A DNA stretch of 64,000 nucleotides from Rhodobacteraceae bacterium EhC02 (GCA_001650895.1 LXYH01000020.1:1-64000), one strand, 5' to 3'. Positions 18,577-27,711 are shown, counted from the first letter of the stretch. The notes: a model not told the origin generated them from the sequence alone. Numbers and translations: made by a program.

Positions 18577-20544
18577 CTATTCTGCGGCGACAGCCTTGGG
18601 ATCGGCCAGGGTCACGATATCCATCATGATCGTGTTCAGTTCGAAATCCTTGGGCGTGTAGACGCGGGCGACGCCCATTTCCAACAGGCGTTTCGCGTCA
18701 TCCTCGGGGATGATGCCGCCCACGACCACGGGGATATGGCCCAGGCCCGCCGCGCGCAGCCGCTCCATCAGGTCGGCCATCAAGGGCATGTGCGAGCCGG
18801 ACAGGATCGACAGGCCAATCACATGCGCCTCGCCTTCGCTGGCGGATTTGACGATTTCCTCGGGCGTCAGGCGGATGCCTTCGTAATCGATGTCCATCCC
18901 GCAGTCGCGGGCGCGGAAGGCGATTTGTTCGGCGCCGTTGGAATGACCGTCCAGACCCGGCTTGCCCACAAGGAACCGCAGGCGGCGGCCCAGCTTGTCG
19001 GAGACCGCGTTGACGGCATCGCGGATGTCATCCAGCCCTTCGGTCTTGTTGCTGACCGAGCGGGACACACCCGTGGGACCGCGATATTCGCCAAAGACCG
19101 CCCGCATCTGCGCGGCCCATTCGCCCGTGGTCACACCGGCCTTGGCCGCGCGGATCGAGGGCTCCATGATGTTGCGGCCTTCTTTGGCTGCGGCGCGCAG
19201 ATCGGCCAGCGCCTCGGCCACGGCGGATGCGTCGCGGGTGCTGCGCCAGGTGTTCAGGCGGCCGACCTGTTCGGCCTCGACCGCGGGATCGACGGTCATG
19301 ATCCCGCCATCCCCGGTCATCAGCGGCGAGGGTTCGCCCTGCTGCCATTTGTTGACGCCCACGACGATGGTTTCGTTCCGTTCGATCCGGTTCAGGCGTT
19401 CGGCGTTGCTGTCGACAAGGCGCGACTTCATGTAGTCGATCGCGCTGATCGCGCCGCCCATGCTGTCGAGGTTGGCCAGTTCCGCCCGCGCGCCGTCCTT
19501 CAGCGCCTCGACCTTGCGATCCACGGCGGGGTTGCCATCGAAGAGGTCATCGTATTCCAGCAGATCCGTCTCATAGGCCATGATCTGCTGCATGCGCAGC
19601 GACCATTGCTGATCCCAGGGGCGGGGCAGGCCAAGCGCCTCGTTCCAGGCGGGCAGCTGCACGGCGCGGGCGCGGGCCTTTTTCGACAGGGTGACGGCCA
19701 GCATCTCGATCAGGATGCGATAGACGTTGTTTTCGGGCTGCTGTTCGGTCAGGCCAAGGCTGTTGACCTGCACGCCATAGCGGAAGCGGCGGAATTTCGG
19801 ATCGGTCACGCCGTAGCGGGTCTCGCAGATTTCATCCCACAGATCGACGAAGGCGCGCATCTTGCACATCTCGGTGACAAAGCGGATGCCTGCGTTCACG
19901 AAGAAAGAGATCCGGCCCACAAGCTGGGGGAAATCCGCCTCGGGGACCTTTCCTTTCAGATCGTCCAGCACGGCGGTGGCCGTGGCCAGCGCAAAGGCCA
20001 GTTCCTGTTCGGGCGTCGCGCCTGCCTCTTGCAGGTGGTAGGAACACACGTTCATCGGGTTCCATTTCGGCACATTGGTATAGCAATAGGCCGCGACATC
20101 GGTGATCAGGTGCAGCGATGGTTTCGGCGGCAGGATATAGGTGCCCCGGCTGAGGTATTCCTTGATGATGTCGTTCTGCACGGTGCCTTGCAGCTTGGCG
20201 ATATCCGCGCCCTGTTCTTCGGCCACGGCGATATAAAGCGCCAGCAACCACGGCGCAGTGGCGTTGATCGTCATCGAGGTGTTCATCTGCTCCAGCGGGA
20301 TCGCGTCGAACAGCGTGCGCATGTCGCCCAGGTGGCAGACGGGGACGCCGACCTTGCCGACCTCGCCCTTGGCCAGAATGTGATCGCTGTCATAGCCGGT
20401 CTGCGTGGGCAGGTCGAAGGCCACCGAGAGGCCCGTTTGCCCCTTGGCGAGGTTGGAACGATAAAGCGCGTTCGAGGCTTTTGCCGTGGAATGGCCTGCA
20501 TATGTGCGGAACAGCCAGGGCTTGTCTTTTTGCGTCTCGGTCAT
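18577..20544 (-). CDS. ecm: ethylmalonyl-CoA mutase (adenosylcobalamin dependent)
   Basis: Converts (2R)-ethylmalonyl-CoA to (2S)-methylsuccinyl-CoA in the ethylmalonyl-CoA pathway. The 655-residue single chain has an N-terminal mutase barrel opening DKPWLFRTYAGHSTA and a C-terminal B12 domain with the DxHxxG motif as LDGHSNG and VVVGGIIPEDD. The opening and shorter length separate it from methylmalonyl-CoA mutase, and the ccr gene only about 1.7 kb away supports this reading. It is divergent from the PlsB-like gene with a 170-bp gap, and it has its own strong terminator. The B12 requirement implies a cobalamin supply. Confidence 0.95.
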   Translation of the reverse strand: MTETQKDKPWLFRTYAGHSTAKASNALYRSNLAKGQTGLSVAFDLPTQTGYDSDHILAKGEVGKVGVPVCHLGDMRTLFDAIPLEQMNTSMTINATAPWLLALYIAVAEEQGADIAKLQGTVQNDIIKEYLSRGTYILPPKPSLHLITDVAAYCYTNVPKWNPMNVCSYHLQEAGATPEQELAFALATATAVLDDLKGKVPEADFPQLVGRISFFVNAGIRFVTEMCKMRAFVDLWDEICETRYGVTDPKFRRFRYGVQVNSLGLTEQQPENNVYRILIEMLAVTLSKKARARAVQLPAWNEALGLPRPWDQQWSLRMQQIMAYETDLLEYDDLFDGNPAVDRKVEALKDGARAELANLDSMGGAISAIDYMKSRLVDSNAERLNRIERNETIVVGVNKWQQGEPSPLMTGDGGIMTVDPAVEAEQVGRLNTWRSTRDASAVAEALADLRAAAKEGRNIMEPSIRAAKAGVTTGEWAAQMRAVFGEYRGPTGVSRSVSNKTEGLDDIRDAVNAVSDKLGRRLRFLVGKPGLDGHSNGAEQIAFRARDCGMDIDYEGIRLTPEEIVKSASEGEAHVIGLSILSGSHMPLMADLMERLRAAGLGHIPVVVGGIIPEDDAKRLLEMGVARVYTPKDFELNTIMMDIVTLADPKAVAAE

Positions 20545-20714
20545 GGGGCCTCGCGGGTCATCGTGTGAATCAGTGTCGGCAATTTTATTGCGTTACCGTG
20601 TTGATACTTGGAATTTTATGGCGCTGTCAATTCGCTGCGTTGCGGCATGGCCTGTCGCTGCGCAGGGTATCGCATTTGATTTACCTCTGACGGGATTCGC
20701 GCCATTGTCGGCGC

Positions 20715-22070
20715 ATGGGTGCAACCGTTGAAATGCCTGTCTGGCTGCTGGTCCTGATCCTGCTTTTCGCGGGCGTGACCTTTGCATCGCATTTCCTGTT
20801 TCCATCCGTGCGCTGGTTTTTCCGCAAGCGCGCAGAGCGGGTGATCGCAGAGTTGAACAAGCGGCTGGAGCGGCCGATCCAGCCGTTCAAGCTGGCGCGG
20901 CGCTATGACATGATCCAGCGGCTGATCTATGATCCCGAGGTGCTGCGCGCGGTGGCGGCCCATGCGGCGGCCGAGGGGGTGCCGGAAAACGTGGCTTTCG
21001 AGCAGGCGCGGCGTTATGCGCGCGAAATCGTGCCGTCCTTCAGTGCCAGCGCCTATTTCGGGGTGGCGACGCGGTTGGCGCGCCTGATCAGCACATCGCT
21101 TTACCGGGTGCGGCTGGGCCATTACGCGGGCGATGCGCTGGCGCAGGTGGATCGCGACGCCACGGTGGTCTTCGTGATCAACCATCGCAGCAACATGGAT
21201 TACGTGCTGGTCACCTATCTGGCCGCCGAACGATCGGCCCTGTCCTATGCGGTGGGGGAATGGGGCAGGGTCTGGCCGCTGAGCGCGCTGATCCGGGCGA
21301 TGGGGGCCTATTTCATCCGGCGCAAGCGGTTCGGGCCGCTCTACAAGGCGGTGCTGTCGCGCTACGTCCAGCTTGCGACCGAGGCGGGCGTGACCCAGGC
21401 GGTGTTCCCGGAAGGCGGGCTGAGCCTGACTGGCGCGATTGCGCCGCCCAAGCGCGGCATCCTCAAGTATATCGTCGAGGGCCGCGATCCCGAGGGGCGG
21501 GACGTGGTCTTTGTGCCTGTGGCGGTCAATTACGACAGGGTGCTGGAAGACCGGGTGCTGGTGGCCGCCCATGCGGCAGGCGAGCGGCGCTTTACCGCGC
21601 GGCTGGCAACGGTGCTGGCCTTCGTGGGAAAGATGCTGCGCTTGCGCCTGAAGGGGCAGTTCCACCGTTTCGGCTATGCCTCGGTCAGTTTCGGCGAACC
21701 CCTGTCGCTCAAGGCATTCGGATCGGATGTGCCGGCGCTGGCGGATGAGTTGATGGCGCGCATCGCCGCCGAGGTGCCGGTTCTGCCCGTGCCGCTGGTG
21801 GCGACGGCACTGTTGCAGGCCGAGGAACCCATGAACCGGGCGGAACTGGACCGCGCGGTGCGGGCGCTGCTGGATGACCTGCCCGAGGCGCATCTGCACA
21901 TGCCGCGCCAGGATGTAGGATACATGGTCGAGGTGGGCCTTCGCATGCTGATACAGCGCCACCTGGTGGACGAGGCCGGTGGCTTCATCCTGATCGAACC
22001 CATGGAACGCGTCCTGCTGGAATTCTATGCTTCCTCCATCGCGCATCTCTTTCGCGGTTGCAGCACGTGA
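20715..22070 (+). CDS. PlsB-like glycerolipid acyltransferase
   Basis: A 451-residue membrane-associated acyltransferase. One N-terminal membrane helix (about 8-28) is followed by the four acyltransferase blocks: NHRSNMDYV (the HX4D catalytic motif), GAYFIRRKR, FPEGGLSLTG and VFVPVAVNYDRV. The blocks resemble glycerol-3-phosphate acyltransferase PlsB more than the short PlsC type, but the protein is about half the length of E. coli PlsB. It likely acylates glycerol-3-phosphate or a lysophospholipid. It lies between ecm and ccr, an arrangement I recall in other Rhodobacteraceae. Its substrate and any link to that pathway are unknown. Confidence 0.85.
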   Translation: MGATVEMPVWLLVLILLFAGVTFASHFLFPSVRWFFRKRAERVIAELNKRLERPIQPFKLARRYDMIQRLIYDPEVLRAVAAHAAAEGVPENVAFEQARRYAREIVPSFSASAYFGVATRLARLISTSLYRVRLGHYAGDALAQVDRDATVVFVINHRSNMDYVLVTYLAAERSALSYAVGEWGRVWPLSALIRAMGAYFIRRKRFGPLYKAVLSRYVQLATEAGVTQAVFPEGGLSLTGAIAPPKRGILKYIVEGRDPEGRDVVFVPVAVNYDRVLEDRVLVAAHAAGERRFTARLATVLAFVGKMLRLRLKGQFHRFGYASVSFGEPLSLKAFGSDVPALADELMARIAAEVPVLPVPLVATALLQAEEPMNRAELDRAVRALLDDLPEAHLHMPRQDVGYMVEVGLRMLIQRHLVDEAGGFILIEPMERVLLEFYASSIAHLFRGCST

Positions 22071-22233
22071 TGGCCGGGAATGCTGCAGTTGCGGGGTTAT
22101 AAAATTTCAAAATGAACACAATTGGTGTTGCATTATTGCGTGGCCAACTTTATCCCGAAGGTCAGCGCCGCGATTCTGCATCGCGGCATGACATGGAAAC
22201 GCTCATTGAACAGTGACCAGCACGGAGGTTGAG

Positions 22234-23523
22234 ATGGCATTGGATACGCACACCGGGATCGCCCCCTATGACGCGCCTGAAAAGGACCTCTACGAGATCG
22301 GCGAAATGCCCCCCGTCGGCTATGTCCCCAAGAAGATGTATGCCTGGGCGATCCGGCGCGACCGGCATGGCGAGCCTGAAAAAAGCTTCCAGGTCGAGGT
22401 TGTCGACACATGGGAGATCGACAGCAACGAGGTTCTGGTCCTCGTGATGGCGGCTGGCGTCAACTACAATGGCGTCTGGGCGGGCCTGGGTCAGCCGATC
22501 AGCCCCTTCGATGGTCACAAGCAGCCCTATCACATCGCGGGTTCCGATGCCTCGGGCATCGTTTGGAAAGTCGGTTCCGCCGTGAAGACCTGGAAGGTCG
22601 GGGACGAGGTCGTGGTGCATTGCAACCAGGACGACGGCAATGACGAGGACTGCAACGGTGGCGACCCGATGATGTCGCCGACCCAGCGGATCTGGGGCTA
22701 TGAGACGCCTGACGGGGCTTTCTCGCAGTTCACCCGCGTGCAGGCCCAGCAGTTGATGCCGCGCCCCAAGCACCTGACATGGGAAGAAAGCGCCTGCTAC
22801 ACGCTGACGCTGGCCACCGCCTACCGGATGCTGTTCGGCCATGCCCCGCATGAGCTGAAGCCCGGCCAGAACGTGCTGGTCTGGGGCGCGTCGGGTGGCC
22901 TTGGGTCCTATGCGATCCAGCTGGCCAATACCGCCGGAGCCAATGCGATCGGCGTGATCTCGGAAGAGGACAAGCGCGAATTCGTGATGGCGATGGGCGC
23001 GAAGGGCGTGATCAACCGCAAGGATTTCAACTGCTGGGGCCAGATGCCCACGGTCAACACGCCCGAATACAACGAGTGGCTGAAAGAAGCGCGCAAGTTC
23101 GGCAAGGCTATCTGGGACATCACCGGCAAGGGTGTGAACGTCGATATGGTGTTCGAACATCCCGGCGAGGCGACGTTCCCGGTTTCGACCCTGATCTGCA
23201 AGAAGGGCGGCATGGTCGTGATCTGCGCAGGCACCACCGGGTTCAACTGCACCTTCGACGTGCGCTACATGTGGATGCACCAGAAGCGTCTGCAGGGCAG
23301 CCACTTCGCGCATCTCAAGCAGGCGAGTGCGGCCAACAAGCTGATGATCGAGCGGCGGCTTGACCCCTGCATGTCCGAGGTCTTCCCCTGGTCGGAAATC
23401 CCCCAGGCGCATACCAAGATGCTGCGCAACCAGCACAAGCCGGGCAACATGGCGGTTCTGGTACAGGCACCGCGCACCGGCCTGCGCACGGTCGAGGATG
23501 TGATCGAGGCTGGCCGCAACTGA
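22234..23523 (+). CDS. ccr: crotonyl-CoA carboxylase/reductase
   Basis: Reductively carboxylates crotonyl-CoA to ethylmalonyl-CoA with NADPH and CO2, the key step of the ethylmalonyl-CoA pathway. The 429-residue protein is a zinc-free medium-chain dehydrogenase. Long insertions such as NQDDGNDEDCNGGDPMMS mark the Ccr subgroup, and the NADPH site is GASGGLGSYAIQLAN. The start MALDTHTG follows a GGAGG ribosome site and matches the Rhodobacter enzyme; an ATG 21 bases upstream is less likely. A strong terminator follows, so it forms its own unit unless read through from the PlsB-like gene 163 bp upstream. Confidence 0.97.
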   Translation: MALDTHTGIAPYDAPEKDLYEIGEMPPVGYVPKKMYAWAIRRDRHGEPEKSFQVEVVDTWEIDSNEVLVLVMAAGVNYNGVWAGLGQPISPFDGHKQPYHIAGSDASGIVWKVGSAVKTWKVGDEVVVHCNQDDGNDEDCNGGDPMMSPTQRIWGYETPDGAFSQFTRVQAQQLMPRPKHLTWEESACYTLTLATAYRMLFGHAPHELKPGQNVLVWGASGGLGSYAIQLANTAGANAIGVISEEDKREFVMAMGAKGVINRKDFNCWGQMPTVNTPEYNEWLKEARKFGKAIWDITGKGVNVDMVFEHPGEATFPVSTLICKKGGMVVICAGTTGFNCTFDVRYMWMHQKRLQGSHFAHLKQASAANKLMIERRLDPCMSEVFPWSEIPQAHTKMLRNQHKPGNMAVLVQAPRTGLRTVEDVIEAGRN

Positions 23524-23553
23524 TCCTGACAGTTCAGGACCAAGGTTGACAGT

Positions 23554-23588
23554 GAAACCCGCGAATCGGTTAACCGTTCGCGGGTTTC
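23554..23588 (+). terminator. terminator of ccr
   Basis: A 12-bp stem (23554-23565 with 23577-23588) with an inner CGGT/ACCG extension, followed by TTCTTT. It starts about 30 bp after the ccr stop. Strong intrinsic terminator. Confidence 0.9.
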
Positions 23589-23785
23589 TTCTTTACGTTT
23601 GAGGAAGTCGCCTGTTTTCAGGTGGTTGGAGTTCCGGGTCCCGCCATTTAAGGGGGGATTGAATTCGTGGGTTTGGGGGGCGCAGGGGCTGTGCCTATAT
23701 TCGGAAACGGTCGATGGACCGCTTCATCCCGCGCGTCTCCTGGTCGCGTTAATCATTCCTTAACCAGTTTCGGGGCAAGGTCACC

Positions 23786-23974
23786 ATGAAGAACGAATGG
23801 CTTCTGGACGTTATCTCGGACCTTAATTCCTTTGCGGTGTCAAATGGCATGACCCTGCTGGCGCGGCAACTTGATTTGACCCGCGACATCGCCCTGATCG
23901 AGATGACATCCCATCGCTTGGAGGCGCCAATGGCGTTGCGGATGGATGAAGAGCGGGCTGGAGCGGATACTTGA
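23786..23974 (+). CDS. small protein encoded just before luxR
   Basis: A 62-residue reading frame beginning MKNEWLLDVISDLNSFA, with an acidic, helical-looking composition, that overlaps the start of luxR by 29 bases. Similar short proteins with a WLLDV.DL..FA opening occur next to LuxR regulators in this bacterial family (from memory, unverified). No domain name. It could be a separate regulator or a translated leader whose ribosomes open the luxR start. The overlap argues for translational coupling because luxR has no strong ribosome site of its own. Confidence 0.6.
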   Translation: MKNEWLLDVISDLNSFAVSNGMTLLARQLDLTRDIALIEMTSHRLEAPMALRMDEERAGADT

Positions 23975-24659
23975 AACGCTAGAAGGCGCCAAGGCGCCGG
24001 CCGACATGCAGAATGCCATCGAGGCGTTGCGGGATTCCTTTGCTGTGCGCCACATGGTCTATCACTGGGTCAGCGCCGCCGGTGAGCAATATGGTTGCGG
24101 CACCTATTCCGCTGCATGGGTCGCCCGCTATCTGGAACGCGACTACCTGCGGATCGACCCCGTCGTGCAGGGCTGCATGCAGCATTTCCAACCCGTCGAC
24201 TGGAAGCGGCTGGACTGGTCCGGCAAGGCGCAGCGCGCCTTTCAGGCCGACGCCATCGCACATGGGGTGGGGCATCAGGGGTTTTCCGTCCCGATCCGCG
24301 GCCCCAACGGGCAGTTTGCCCTGTTCACGGTCAGCCATGACGCCGATGATGCGACATGGGCCGCCTTCGAGCGGCGCAACAGCCGCGACCTGATCCTGAT
24401 CGCGCATTACTTCAACAGCAAGGCGCTGGAGTTTCAGCCGGGGCGCACGCCCGCGCCCGCGCAGGCCCTTTCCCCGCGCGAGGTCGACGCCATGACCCTT
24501 CTGGCCATGGGCTACAGCCGCGCGCAGGTGGCCAATTCGCTGTCCATTTCGGAACATACCTTGCGGGCCTATATCGAAAGCGCTCGCCTGAAACTGGGTG
24601 CGCTGAACACCACCCACGCCGTCGCACGGGCGATCAGCCGGGGGCTGATCGTCGCCTGA
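23946..24659 (+). CDS. LuxR-family quorum-sensing regulator
   Basis: A 237-residue acyl-homoserine-lactone responsive regulator. The N-terminal ligand domain keeps the usual invariant residues Trp58, Tyr62, Asp71, Pro72 and Trp86 (in AAWVARYLERDYLRIDP and DWKRLDW). The C-terminal HTH domain is at about 172-237 (LSPREVDAMTLLAMGYS.. and LKLGALNTTHAVARA). The gene for an acyl-homoserine-lactone synthase follows 81 bp downstream, so this is a cognate pair. A 16-bp dyad between the two genes is a candidate binding site. Confidence 0.93.
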   Translation: MKSGLERILETLEGAKAPADMQNAIEALRDSFAVRHMVYHWVSAAGEQYGCGTYSAAWVARYLERDYLRIDPVVQGCMQHFQPVDWKRLDWSGKAQRAFQADAIAHGVGHQGFSVPIRGPNGQFALFTVSHDADDATWAAFERRNSRDLILIAHYFNSKALEFQPGRTPAPAQALSPREVDAMTLLAMGYSRAQVANSLSISEHTLRAYIESARLKLGALNTTHAVARAISRGLIVA

Positions 24660-24670
24660 GGGGGCAACGT

Positions 24671-24686
24671 GCGCTGGTCGCAGCGC
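24671..24686 (+). promoter_or_regulatory. candidate lux box upstream of luxI-type gene
   Basis: A 16-bp dyad with arms GCGCTG and CAGCGC around GTCG, 54 bp before the synthase ATG and just after the luxR stop. Size and position fit a LuxR-type operator. The sequence does not match the classic Vibrio lux box, so the call rests on symmetry and position only. Confidence 0.4.
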
Positions 24687-24740
24687 TTGTTAACCATTTC
24701 TTCCTAAGCCTGACCGCGCATTTTGCGGAAAGGATCAGGG

Positions 24741-25373
24741 ATGCTGCGTTACATGACACAGGACGAACTGGCGCGGCGTCCGGGGCTGCGCGACACGATG
24801 TTTCGCGACCGGGCTGCCCAGTTCTCGGACCGGCTTGGCTGGGCGGTCGCGGTGGATGCCGCCGGGCTTGAGCGCGATCAGTATGACGCGCTGGACCCGC
24901 TTTATGTTCTCTGGGATGCGGGGGGCGACCGGCATGGCGGCTCGAGGCGTTTTCTGCCGACGACGGGGCGCTGCATGGTCAACGAACACTTTGCCCATCT
25001 CAACGGCGGTGCGCCCGTCAGCAGCCCAGTGATCTGGGAATGTACGCGCTTCTGCCTTGCGCCGGGGGCGGGGCCCCATGTGGCCGCGGCCCTGATGCTG
25101 GCAGGGGGCGAATTGCTGGAACGGCAGGGGCTGCACCACCTTCTGGGTGTGTTCGATGCCAACATGGAACGGATCTATCGCCGGATCGGCGCCTCTCCGC
25201 AGGTGTTGGGTAGCGCGGGCGAGGGGCGGGACCGGATCAGCCTTGGCCTGTGGTCCTTGACGAGGCAGGCGCGCGCGCGGGTGGCGCGGCGTGCCGGGAT
25301 TTCGCCGGCCCTGTCGCAGCTGTGGTACAGGCGTGCTTTCGGCGCGGAAAACAGCAGCCTGCAACCTGCGTGA
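24741..25373 (+). CDS. acyl-homoserine-lactone synthase (LuxI family)
   Basis: Makes an N-acyl-homoserine lactone from S-adenosylmethionine and acyl-ACP. The 210-residue protein starts MLRYMTQDEL behind an AGGATCAGGG ribosome site. The invariant LuxI residues are visible: Arg24, Phe28, Trp34, Asp46, Asp49, Arg70, Glu100 and Arg103 (in FRDRAAQF, LGW, RDQYD, GGSRRFLPT, ECTRF). The acyl chain cannot be predicted. It pairs with the LuxR gene upstream. The helicase gene 45 bp downstream on the same strand may be cotranscribed. Confidence 0.95.
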   Translation: MLRYMTQDELARRPGLRDTMFRDRAAQFSDRLGWAVAVDAAGLERDQYDALDPLYVLWDAGGDRHGGSRRFLPTTGRCMVNEHFAHLNGGAPVSSPVIWECTRFCLAPGAGPHVAAALMLAGGELLERQGLHHLLGVFDANMERIYRRIGASPQVLGSAGEGRDRISLGLWSLTRQARARVARRAGISPALSQLWYRRAFGAENSSLQPA

Positions 25374-25418
25374 CCGCAGCCTCTGGCCCTTGGTGATGCC
25401 GCGCTGTAGGGTCGCGCC

Positions 25419-26960
25419 ATGACCTTGCCCGCCGTGACATTTTCCGAAGACCAGGCCGAAGCCTGGGACCGCATCGCGGGCGCATTGCGCGGCGTGGGCG
25501 TGGATCTGGACGATGGTATCCTGACGCCGCCGGTCGAAGGTGCCGCGCGCGTCATGGCCGTTCTGGGCAAGGCGGGATCGGGCAAGACCTTGCTTCTGGC
25601 GCAGCTGACGCAAGCCCTTGAAGCCGCCGGGGTCGAGCTGGTGTCGGGCGATTACGAGGGCAAGCGCCGCAAGGACCGGCGCACCCTGGCGATCCTGGCG
25701 CCCACGAACAAGGCCGCATCCGTGCTGCGCAACCGCGGTGTGCCCGCGACCACGATCCACCGCATCCTTTACACGCCTGTCTATGACCCGGAATATGAAC
25801 GCGTGGCCGAATGGCTGGCCGGCACCGGGGACCGCCCCGAGATCGAAGGCCTGACCGATGTGGCGCTGGAGCGCGCGCATGCCTTCTACCAGATCCACAA
25901 GTCGATCCCCGGCGCGCTGGCTGCCGCCGGGTTGCGCGGCTCGGATTTCATCACCGGCTGGAAGCGGCGCGAAGAGCCGCTGGATATCGGCTTTGTCGAT
26001 GAATCCTCGATGCTGGACGAGCGCCAGTTCACCGACCTCAAGGATATCTTTCCCACGCTCGTGCTGTTTGGCGATCCGGCGCAGCTTGCCCCGATCAACC
26101 AGCAGGGCGGCATGGTCTTCGACAGCCTTCCCGCGCCTGCGAAGCTGACGCTGAACCGCATCCACCGGCAGGAGGCGGACAGCCCGATCCTTGATCTCGC
26201 CCATGCGCTGGCCGATCCCGACCTGACCTTCGAAGGGTTCGAACGGATGGTCGAACAGGCCGCCGCGCGTGACGACCGCGTGGTCTGGGGGCAGCGGGTC
26301 GAGGTGGACCTGATGGCGCGCAGCCCGGTTCTGGTCTGGCGCAATGCCACGCGCATCCGCCTGATCCATGCCTTTCGCGCGGTGCATGGCGCGCCCGAGG
26401 ATCAGTTGCTGGAGGGCGAGCCGCTGATCTGCGACGGGCTGGAGCTGCCGCTCAAGCACCGCAAGAAGCGCCTCGACCTCGAGGCGCGCGGCCTGATCAA
26501 GGGTGCGCAGGTGATCTATCTGGGGGCAGGGCGCAAACCGGGCTTCTCGCGCCTGCATGTGATCGGGGCCGAAGATCCGCAGGTCAATGCAGCCTCGATC
26601 GTCAAGATCGAGAAACCGGACGAGGAAGAGCCCTTCATCCCCTATGCCGCCACGATGGGGGCCACCTTCCTGCATGGCGCGGCAGTCACGATCCACAAGG
26701 CGCAGGGCTCACAGTGGGAAAACGTGCAGGTCTTCTCCCCCGATCTTTACGCAGCGGCCCGGATGGGCCGGTCCGAGGCGGGCCAGCCCCTGTGGAAACG
26801 CTTGGCCTATGTCGCGATCACCCGCGCGCAAGAACGCCTGTACTGGGTGGTGCGCAACCGGCTGTCCAAGCCCTCGGGGCCGCTCAGGGTGGACGATCTG
26901 AAGGCGCAGACCGCCCCGGTCCTGAGCCTTGCGATGCAGGAGGAGGAGATACAGCCATGA
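25419..26960 (+). CDS. RecD-like SF1 DNA helicase
   Basis: A 513-residue superfamily 1B helicase. The Walker A motif is GKAGSGKT near residue 50. Motif Ia is APTNKAA, motif II is [10 protein letters not shown], and motif III is [10 protein letters not shown]. The C-terminal part holds [13 protein letters not shown] and [15 protein letters not shown] (motifs V/VI). It resembles RecD2/Dda-like helicases without the RecD2 N-terminal region, and is probably a stand-alone DNA repair or replication-restart helicase. Its stop overlaps the SDR gene by 4 bases (ATGA), indicating coupling. No recB or recC is nearby. Confidence 0.88.
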   Translation: MTLPAVTFSEDQAEAWDRIAGALRGVGVDLDDGILTPPVEGAARVMAVLGKAGSGKTLLLAQLTQALEAAGVELVSGDYEGKRRKDRRTLAILAPTNKAASVLRNRGVPATTIHRILYTPVYDPEYERVAEWLAGTGDRPEIEGLTDVALERAHAFYQIHKSIPGALAAAGLRGSDFITGWKRREEPLDIGFVDESSMLDERQFTDLKDIFPTLVLFGDPAQLAPINQQGGMVFDSLPAPAKLTLNRIHRQEADSPILDLAHALADPDLTFEGFERMVEQAAARDDRVVWGQRVEVDLMARSPVLVWRNATRIRLIHAFRAVHGAPEDQLLEGEPLICDGLELPLKHRKKRLDLEARGLIKGAQVIYLGAGRKPGFSRLHVIGAEDPQVNAASIVKIEKPDEEEPFIPYAATMGATFLHGAAVTIHKAQGSQWENVQVFSPDLYAAARMGRSEAGQPLWKRLAYVAITRAQERLYWVVRNRLSKPSGPLRVDDLKAQTAPVLSLAMQEEEIQP

Positions 26961-27676
26961 CATCGATCATCATCACCGGCGCCAGTGCCGGCATCGGCGC
27001 CGCCTGCGCCCGGGCATTCCTTGATGCGGGCTGGCAGGTGGGCCTGATCGCGCGGCGCGCCGCGGCGCTGGAACAGGTGGCCGATGGACGTGGCAATGCC
27101 GTGATTCTTCCCTGTGATGTGACCGATCCGCAGGCTGTTGATGCGGCTTTCGATGCGTTTACGGGGCGCGTGGGCCGGCTTGACGTGCTGTTCAACAACG
27201 CAGGCAGCTTCGGCCGCGCCGCCATGATCGACGAACTGGGCTGGGACGAATGGCGTCAGGTTGTGGATGTGAACCTGCATGGCATGTTCCTGTGCGCGCG
27301 CGCGGCCTTCGCCCGGATGCGGGCGCAGGACCCGCAGGGGGGGCGGATCATCAACAACGGCTCGATCAGCGCACATGCGCCGCGTCCCGGATCGGTCGCC
27401 TATACCACCACGAAACATGCGATCACCGGCCTGACCAAGACCCTCAGCCTTGATGGCCGCCCCTTCGATATCGCCTGCGGGCAGATCGACATCGGCAATG
27501 CGCGCACCGAATTGCTGGAAGGGATCATCGCCGCCAATCCCGGTGATGCGCCGCCCACCATGGATGTGGCGGATGTGGCGCGGGCCGTGCTGCAGATGGC
27601 CAGCCTGGGACCCGAGGCAAATGTCCAGTTCATGACCATCATGGCGACAAAGATGCCCTTTGTCGGGCGCGGCTGA
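26957..27676 (+). CDS. short-chain dehydrogenase/reductase
   Basis: A classical SDR oxidoreductase of 239 residues. The cofactor motif is TGASAGIG at residues 7-14, the NNAG motif is at FNNAGSF, and the catalytic Ser and YxxxK are in NGSISAHAP and YTTTKHA. The absence of a clear acidic residue pattern leaves NAD versus NADP open. Substrate unknown. Its ATG overlaps the helicase stop, an unusual functional pairing that may be just compact packing. An inverted copy of the intergenic repeat follows. Confidence 0.9.
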   Translation: MTSIIITGASAGIGAACARAFLDAGWQVGLIARRAAALEQVADGRGNAVILPCDVTDPQAVDAAFDAFTGRVGRLDVLFNNAGSFGRAAMIDELGWDEWRQVVDVNLHGMFLCARAAFARMRAQDPQGGRIINNGSISAHAPRPGSVAYTTTKHAITGLTKTLSLDGRPFDIACGQIDIGNARTELLEGIIAANPGDAPPTMDVADVARAVLQMASLGPEANVQFMTIMATKMPFVGRG

Positions 27677-27684
27677 CGGCGCGG

Positions 27685-27711
27685 CCTCGTTTCTTCTTGC
27701 CTTAAATATCC
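27685..27711 (-). repeat. inverted degenerate copy of the GGCAAGAAGAA element
   Basis: Read on the minus strand it gives GGATATTTAAGGCAAGAAGAAACGAGG, which aligns with GGATACTTGCGGCAAGAAGAAGG at 16147-16169 over about 24 bases with few mismatches. It lies in the 72-bp gap between two convergent genes. The hairpin part of the first copy is not evident here. Confidence 0.6.

Noticed and set aside
18577-20544. Methylmalonyl-CoA mutase
   Set aside because: Opening motif KPWLFRTYAGHSTA, length and nearby ccr fit the ethylmalonyl-CoA mutase subgroup better.
25419-26960. Phage or plasmid helicase marking a mobile element
   Set aside because: No integrase, transposase, attachment site or composition shift is seen around it, and neighbours are ordinary chromosomal genes.
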